Assembly (NCBI GenBank): GCA_002633005.1
Contig: NMRA01000734.1
Span: forward strand, 69,984-133,983
Reading direction: 5' to 3'
From: Phoronis australis
Taxonomy: Eukaryota; Phoronida; Phoronidae
Length of the DNA stretch: 64,000 bases
In this document: piece by piece, positions 13,601 to 22,600 of the stretch
Layout: the number at the start of each line of letters is the position of its first letter
Numbering within the stretch: position 1 is the first letter of the stretch
Notes under the pieces: model-generated
What the model was told of the DNA's origin: nothing
Database searches by the model: none
Seen by the model: only the letters and a program-made list of their open reading frames with translations
Program-made: the position numbers and the translations under genes

Positions 13601-16600
13601 TCCACGTTGAAAGCTGGCACATAATGGGAAGGACCACAATTTAATTAAAGTAAAAATTTTAATTGAAGTGGAACCATAGAGACTTCAAACAATGACAGTT
13701 TTGAGACATCCAGTTGAGGTAACAAAATACAGAAAAATTAAGTCAAATACTGGAATTTGTTTACTTGAGCGGTTGTGTCCGTCTCTTACGGACTTCAGCT
13801 TGGCTAGTGGAGTTCTCATCATTCTGACCAAAAGGTGGCTTTTAACCAAACATGATTTAACCCCACCAAGGTGGTGCCAGACTATTCGGCATCAAGGTCA
13901 GGACAATATCCCATATAAGTGTGATGGAACCTTGATCCACCTTGGTGGATCAAGGTTCCATCACGACTGGTTAAAATGCCACCTTTTGGCCAGAACAATA
14001 ATAACACTAGACAAGCTGAAATCCATGAGAGACGGATGCAACGTCGCTAACTCAAGCAAATTCCAGTATTTGTACTCATTTGTTATTTTTGTATTAAAAA
14101 CTTTAAAAACTTAAAGTAATGCGTTCACAGATAAATATGTGGGTGCATTAAAAAACTTACTTGTGCAAACCCTCTCACGAGCCATGACGGTAAAAATACG
14201 TCCCAACAATATAGTGGTTCGTACTTGAGAAATAGGGTCCTCCTTCTTAAACTCATCACTTATTTTCTTGGCATCAATAGCATGCATAAGTGCTTCGCCA
14301 GTTCTGTCCTTGTCCAAACAAAGGGACGTGAAGTTTACCAGCACAGTCACAGAACTACTGCTCTTGAACATGTGTAACAGTTTCAAAGTTTTGATAGCGT
14401 CATCATACCACCCAATCGCACATTTATACTCTTCATCACATGGATCGCCATTATCTTCCTTTCTCCTGGCAGCCAGGTGGTGATAGGCCCCAATGTTCAA
14501 CATAATCTGCACAAGAAAAGGGTGAAGACCACTGCCGAGAATCTTGCGGGCCATCTCGTGCGTTTCGTAGTAAAAGAATTTAGCCTTGTCGAAGTGTTCA
14601 CGATAGTCCGCAACAAGCGCCATCTGATTGTAAATGCGAACCACCTGGAATGTATTTGCAGCGTGCTTACAAATGCGAGGCCTTGCTTGATCAATCATAT
14701 CTGACGCCTCTGCATAATTCCCTTTAAGGCCCAACACCTGGGCTCGTATAAAACAATACTGTGCGCACAATAGTGCGTAGCCAATAAATTCTTTAAAAAC
14801 TTTCTTCCCTTTAAGCTTCATAGCGGCAGCTGTATCATCCAACTGTCGTATTTCTGGCTCCATTTCATTCAGTATAACTTCCGCTTCTTTCCATCCATTC
14901 ACGGTGTCTCGATATTCATAGTGTTGATGAGCAATAAACAGGCGAACTAACAATGTGAATAAATGATTGCCACTGCTCTTTGCAAGGTCCAAGTACCTCT
15001 GAAAAAGATCTAAACGATCCTTGTCTTGTCGAAGCAACGTTGGTGTCGCTAACAAGTTAAACAAATGCAAAGCTTTGAGAAAACTCTCTCTCGTGGAAAT
15101 ATCACCTAGTTTTATATGACTGAGGTTATGCAGGGAATATTCGATGCTTCTATAGAAGCGAATGACCTGCAATAAGACGCGAGGATTTTTACCGGTCTCC
15201 GACTGTTGAGCTACATGTTCTAAAAATCCATGAAAGTAGGAACAAAGCCTTTTTCTGGCCTCATCAATCATTTGAATTTGACTGTCTGATTTGTCTACAG
15301 TTTTCAAGAAATCTTGAATAAGCGATGGTACGTGAAATAAAATGTGTTTTGTACCAGGTACATCCTTGTTTGTGGCCTCAGCTACAGGGTAGCAGTCACT
15401 TATCACTAAGAAATGTCGTGAGCGTAAAAACTGGAGATCACTGTTAACATTAGATGTGATGTCGTCAAGAACGGTGCAGGCTGCTGGTGCATCAAATTCA
15501 GACAGAAACACAGAGAGTTTTAACAGCACGCTTTGGAACTGTGTGCCAAGATTCAAGTAGGCATGTTTGAGGATCTCCTCGACAGACACATGTCTGACCA
15601 GCGAACTTCCCTTGAGAAGCTTGACGAGTTCCTTGGGTTTGTTCACTTGATCCTGCAGTCGTTTACCCACCATTTTGACCAGATAGGGGTTCTGCTGGCA
15701 CAGCCGGGCCAACTCATCCAAATCCTCAACTTGTGCTACGTCAGTCTGCAAGCAACGACTTCAGAATGTCAAAGCAGTTTTTCCAAAAAATCTCAACACA
15801 GGCTAGAGGGAATTTTGCCACAGAATTGGCAGGAGGTGTCATGCTGCCAACTTGGCTGGGTATTTAGGCCCTTGAGGTATCGCCTCAGATGGGTATTTCT
15901 GATCAAATATTGCCTTGAGTTGACGTTTTGGCTTCACAGGTATTGTCTTAGTGGGTACTTTGGCACCTGAGGTATCATCTCAGGTAGGTATTTTGATTAA
16001 ATATCGTTTGGAGTAGGTGTTTTGGTTTCGCAGGTACTGTCTTGAGTGGATAATGGAGGAGCAACCAGCAAGATTCATCAGTTCGGGTTAACTTCAAGCC
16101 CATTTTCAAGGATGCCCAGTTACTGAATTAGTCAACATTTTGAAAGTGGAGTGGCAACCCCGCCCAATATGTGGAAGTCAATTATCCACGTACACAGTCA
16201 GGTTCTCCTTTTGAGAGAGAAGTGTTATTTTGTCATTCCAATCTCATGTATCCTATTCGTCGTAATAACCGCCCATGCCCCTATAAGCGCCCCCCCCCCA
16301 CGCGTTTTCCGACTTTGCTGAAATAAGCGCCCAGTCTATGCACGTATACATGCGAACAATGACGTACCTACAGTATTAAAACTCGGCTACAGTAACGTCT
16401 TCAATTTATCAAAAAATTTTTGCACGGGTCTTCTAGACCACCAGCTGCACTGCTACTTTTGTATTTAGCCGTGACTTTACACTTCAAAGTAACGCAGCAC
16501 TTCAAAAAGAACGCAACAGCGTTGCTACGCTCTCACGACGACCATGTCCCACTACGGTCTGACCTTTCAGTAGACACATGGACTGTGTCTCATGAATAAA

Positions 16601-19600
16601 AATAACTCGGTGTTAAACGCACGTGGCCAGGAAGCGCGCGCTACATACATGAACCTGTCATCAAAGACATTAGTCGGGAACTATCCATTCATGAAACGGG
16701 TAGCATAGCATCGATAAGAAATGAATATTGGCACTAATTTCCGACAATTTCTAATACTATAAAATATGTTTGCGTTATTTTTGAGATGGATTGTTTGATT
16801 AACCATAACTGGTGTTTTTAAGCCGAATATCCGATAAAATGACATCTGACAGTGAATGCTTACACACCCTTACACCGAAAAATAACTGTCAGAAAGTTAT
16901 GTACGCATCCAGCTACACGGCGACTAATATGGGCCTTACCGAGACAAATGTCGAAAGTTTTTAGCACGAGACCGGCAAGTGCTGAATAAAACACGCTCTG
17001 GTTTAGGCCTACTACTTGTGCAAATTTCTTTAAACACATCTAGCTAGTTAGATGGAGTGGCTCTGGCCAAAAGACGGTCTCTGCTTTGGCAAATGAACTC
17101 TGGTGACACGCACGCGCTCGCTTACTCGCAGACGAACTTCAAAACAAACGTCACGTGACAACAACATGTGTGTTCATCCAGACATTTTTCTCGCCGTGTT
17201 GCCGATTATACAGTCATGTAGATGGCACGATGTTGCACAGATTTGTACTTAAACCTGCCGTTAATCCAGACTCCACGGGAACTTAAAAAATTTTTGAGAC
17301 GCTACTTATAAAACTTAATGAGGATTTCAGGTAATTTGCTTGAGTCGAAACCATTTTTTATTCAAGCATTGATTTCGAGGCAGTCAGTTGGCGAGTCTTC
17401 GCCCTGGGATTTCAGTACAATTTTCTGTAAAATGATCACAATTTCGCAGCAAAGTTATAGCAATGCACCACAGTTTTGTTGAAAGTCTTTCATAGATTAC
17501 ATATACCAGGGCTTGGAATGGCAAATGGAGAATAACACGGAAATTTTTACGGGCCGAAACATGCGCGCAGCCGGCCTTGAAAAAGTCGGGGCTTACCCTT
17601 TGCAGACAGAAATCGCGTCTGTCTTAGCTCGTCCGCCACTCCCGCCTCCAAACAATTTTGGCTCCATAGTCGTAGTATTTGTCACCGCGGTTTACAATCA
17701 TACGAGCCGAAATCCACCACGCTTTTCCAGATGCCCCGGCAATGTTGACAATTTACGTTCCTCCGAAACATAAAGAGCAACTTCCGCTTTTCGAGGTGTA
17801 AGTCGTCGGCAACGCGGCGGTAAGAAATTTGCCGTGGAAATTTTATACGAAATCCGATTTTTTTACGCGGAAATATAATAAAATACGCGGAAAGAACATT
17901 TGAAAAAACCGGAAATCCGCGTTTCCGCGGAAAATTCCAAGCCCTGATATACGTCACAGAGCGTAAATTTGATGAATCTTAGCGGGTTTCAACCGCCTTG
18001 GGTTATAATAAGTGCCCCCCCCGAACCGAACTTTTCTGAGCGCCCTGGGCGGTTATTACGGCGAATACGGTATGTACAATTCATGGAGTAGTTTCCTGAT
18101 CTTAATTAACTATCAGCATAATAGAGTGAAAACGGAAAAGCAGGGAATAGTTTGGCAGCAGTCCCTCTTGTGCGAAAAAATTTGTTGAATACACGACTGT
18201 GTTGTCTATTTAGACCTTCAGTGGACATTCACCCAAACTCTCAGTATATTTGACAGTCCTCCAAAGGGCAAGAGTAGACCGCCAATGGACATTGGTTCCA
18301 AAACGGATCTTTCTTTAATACTATCATATGTTGATATATACGGGAGGGTACGATAAACACACCAGGTCCGGACAAACAAAAACATACCTCTCCAACTGCA
18401 TGATCAAGATATCTCTGTAACAGTGCAGCACAATGAGGCACTGGTAGTTTACCCAGTTCCAGCTCCATAAGGATTCCTGAGAAGTGAGGTCGAATTCTGT
18501 CAGTGACATCAGGCACACGATGCACACCACTATATTGGAACTTGTTGGTCGACGTCAGCAGCAGTTTGACCTGCGAATAAGCATTACGTCCGTGATCTGC
18601 GACTGGTGCAACTAGCTAGACCAGTCGCCCAATCACATCAGTGAGAACCATATCATTAATTTACGCTAGTACGGTCATGAAACTCAACCGGGACATTCTC
18701 TTTCACTACACTGTAATCTTGCATAATCTTGCCAAAGTCACACAAAATTTGCCTTACGGAACACACCCCAGGTGCGCATCACTACTACGCTGGATATAAC
18801 TATCACGTGACCTGGTACGAATCATTGAAAGACACAACTGTGATAAGACCATCTTATGGTGCCATCACCTTCCATAACTGTGCACCAAACCATGACCCAG
18901 AAAAACTAAATACCTCGTAATTTTATTAATCTATTTTGTTACTGTACGCATCCTTATTCTCAGAGTTAAAGTCGGCATGACAAAATGCAGTGAAATACAA
19001 ACTTGATCCTTGGAATACTCGTCTCCATAATTCTATCGACATCTTGACATGATTGGCAAAGCAAATGATACGACCCCACAATGCAAAGCCAAGTACGCAC
19101 GTTAGTCATTAATTAGTGATTCACAAACTAGCTTCAACTGACCAATCACAAAAGGGAATGCCTATATTCAAATTGCATTACATATCTGTGATCAAGATAC
19201 ATCTCATTGATTACATCTTGCTTTCTACACTTTTTCTGTCAATTTAAGGAGTTTTCTCCCTCGATCTTCACTCACCTCGTGCTTCAAAATTCTGATGATA
19301 AATTTATAAAACCTTTTTATCTTTAACCGACTTTCTGAAGAGAAACAAATGCTCAAAATCCATAACATTTTAAACGAAGTGATTTTTTAGGCCCTCAAAG
19401 TAGTAGAATGGGGGTAAATCTGTGACAGTTCACAGTCTTCACTGACCACCACTGGACAAATGACCGAGGGCGCGTATCTAAATACCTTATTGTTTGTAAT
19501 CCTACAAAGAATGTCATGTAGATGATGCACAAAACATTCAAGTCGATCCGAATGACACAGGTCATCAACATCGTCCAAAAGAAACAGAGTTTCTGAAACA

Positions 19601-22600
19601 CAACAAAAGGGATTTCAAACACTGTGACAAGGGAACACTCAGTACTCACAAGGTGGGGCTAATGCAGGAGGGACCGTTTTTCTTATTGGAATAGTCTAGA
19701 CAAAGCAAAAGTGTTGGTGGGATTAGGGTCCCATGTGTAAATTAGTGGGATTAGGGTCCCATGTGAAAACCAGAATGCAATAATTTTTCAGTTTAAACTA
19801 GCGCCACCTATCACGTTTTGAGCTTCACGTGAAGCTGTATGTAAATGAGCTGATAACCCACAAGGCAGAGAATGCTAAATAAAATGGCTGAGGTCAAAGA
19901 AGCACCATTGGTTCAGGTCTGTACCCTGACTCATTTTGACACCTACGGTCACTTCTTAAAAAAATGCACCTGGCTGTTCCCTCACATCCATTTTGGTCAA
20001 GGTCTCGAACTTTTTTGAAGATCCCACAACGACACACAAGAAGGTTTCAAATGCCACTGCTCATTTTTTGACCAGTTAGGCACACAGACGCACGCACACG
20101 CACACACACACACACACGCACACGCACACACACACACACACGCACACACAAAATGATGCAGAGTACTGCTCGTAAAATGGAGCCACAGTAGCCATTTTGC
20201 GTACGATTTCCGAAAACAATAGGCCCCGAGCTTGAGACAATGCATATGTTGTGCGTTAATTCCATGCTCATCGGATCAGAAATGCAAAGGGAGTGAACGA
20301 AGAAACAAACACACATATCTAACCTTAACAAAGTGATAAATACTGAGAACACCACACATGATGACTTTTTGACAAGCTAAACAGTTATTGATGACACAGG
20401 GCTTCAATGTGCAACGTACCTTGTGTTATCTCCCTCAAGCAACATGCCAGTGAGGCTTTGAGATCACTTAGTGTTAGTAACTCATATGGAAGGGCCTCCA
20501 CAGCTCTCAACACTTCACTTAACATCAGTTCCATACGATCAACTCCACTGAAAGGACAAAGGGGAAATAATTTACAATATAAATACAATTCGGGATAAAG
20601 TGATCACTAAAACTGCTACAATTTTATTTTACAAATTCTTACGGCTCGTCGTGCGTTGTGACAAGTGCTCAAAACTTGACCAAATGCTTGAAATTCTCAT
20701 CTGCTACATTCAGTGCAAAACTGATCAAAAGTACTTTTATTGTATGAATGTGTCGTGAACAGCACAGTAAGCCCATGCCCCTGTTTTTTTTTGTGGAAAA
20801 ATTCAGAATACAAGCAAATGGGCGTACTTTTGATCATGACACGTTAGTAACATCTATGGTTTACAATATGGCCAGCGTCAAATAAGTCGAATAGGGTTTA
20901 CAGTGAAGAATGTCACTACCTTCGTATGAATACAAAAACCACAACACATTTCACTGAACTATCTGAAGTATATTATTTCGTATCTATACCATGGATTGAG
21001 AGTAAGTGAAATTTTAATTTTTCATCAGATTCAAGTATTACCAAACGATGCTTTACGCCCAGATATAATGCTTTCCAGCACTTTCTGGGCTTGATTCTTA
21101 TTATTGTTCAATGTATTTTTCATAATAATAAACATTAAAAAATGCTTTACCATGCTGAAAGCCTCATGAGGCGATTATCATTAATTTAACAAAAGCAACG
21201 CAAAGAACCGCAATGCGCCCATGACTGCAGTGCAAACGATATGCTTCAAAGGGCGTTTATTACAATCATAAAATTACTATTAGGTGGAGAAGGATATGTC
21301 GAACCTGTCCAAAAATGAAAAGGCCTCGTCACCTTCATAATAGGAACCGATTTGCCAAATTTCATGAAAATCCGCGCATGAACTCCAAAGAGAGAGAGGC
21401 AAATTTTAAGAAAAGAGAATTGCCAATACAAGACACAGAGGCAGTCAGATCCATCTGAAAGAAGTTGTCATCTGTTGTCGCGTTCATACAGGAATACACT
21501 TACAAAATTTCACAAAGATCCAGCAAGGGGCTTAGGCGATACAACTGCGGATGCAAAAAATGCCACTAGGGGCGTCATAGTAGTCAAACCAGTCTGAAAA
21601 TCTCCAACAGTCGTGCTGTCGTCAGTAGAAACCCATCTACTATTTTCTGAAAGATCTTTTGAGTAGTAGAGAGGCCGACGCTAAGAAACAGACTTGAAAA
21701 TAATAAAAAATGGCTGCTTGGTGGCACAGACTACATCTAATGTGTCCAAAAATCTTGTCTCCGTAATTAATAAAATAATCTAGTTGCACAGTTTAATGAT
21801 ACTCTGTCATGACACTCAGAAGATACAGAAGTAAACACAAAAAATACAATTGCCACTAAGGGGAACAGCAGCACAGTCAGACCCGCCAAAAGGTTGTCAT
21901 CATTAATTGCCACATTCATAGATAAACCCTTGCCAAATGTCACAAAGATCACGCAAAGGATTAAGAAGATAAAGTTGCAGAAGCAAAAAAACAGTCGTCA
22001 GAAAATCAGCCGTGGTCTTCTGAGCTGGAACGCATCTGACAATTTTGATAACAATCTTTGGAGTGGTTCTGCAGACAAGGAAGAAGACTTCAAAAATCAC
22101 AGATTCATAAATTGTGAAAATAATTCATTAGGTACTGGTGCAGAATATACAAATCCATGTGAAATTGAGAGTAAAGACCATGCAAGAGGTTAAGGAGATA
22201 CAGGGAACACCGCAGTTGTCAGACTCATGTCAAAGTCAACGTCAGCCTTAATCTTCTCAGCAGGATCAGGTCTGCCAATTTTCATTATTCTTCAAGGGGT
22301 TTAGCATACACAGTGCAACAGAGGCTGGACGCCCTAAGATGACCGCAATATGCACCAACATAACTATGAAAACGTGGGGCACAAAAAACAATATTTTGAT
22401 GAAAAATTATGGGCATTCACAACTGTTGGAATTCCCTGAAAAAAAGGTAAAGGCAGATTTGATGATATGAATACATTGTTTTGAAACCGGTATAATATCT
22501 ACCTAGCCGTTGCAATGCCACACACATTGTCTACATCCAGTATGTTTCAACGGCCCTAAGGTTCATGTGTTTTCATGCCTGGTCTTAGTGCTAGATATTT

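Noticed and set aside
13692-14114. 140-residue plus-strand ORF
   Set aside because: It lies across a palindromic MITE in a gene A intron and has no domain-like sequence.
15533-15970. 145-residue plus-strand ORF
   Set aside because: Antisense to the coding exon 6 of gene A and to the adjacent 95-bp duplication; a shadow ORF.
20047-20355. Cys/Val-rich ORFs
   Set aside because: Produced by the CA/CG microsatellite inside gene A intron 3.
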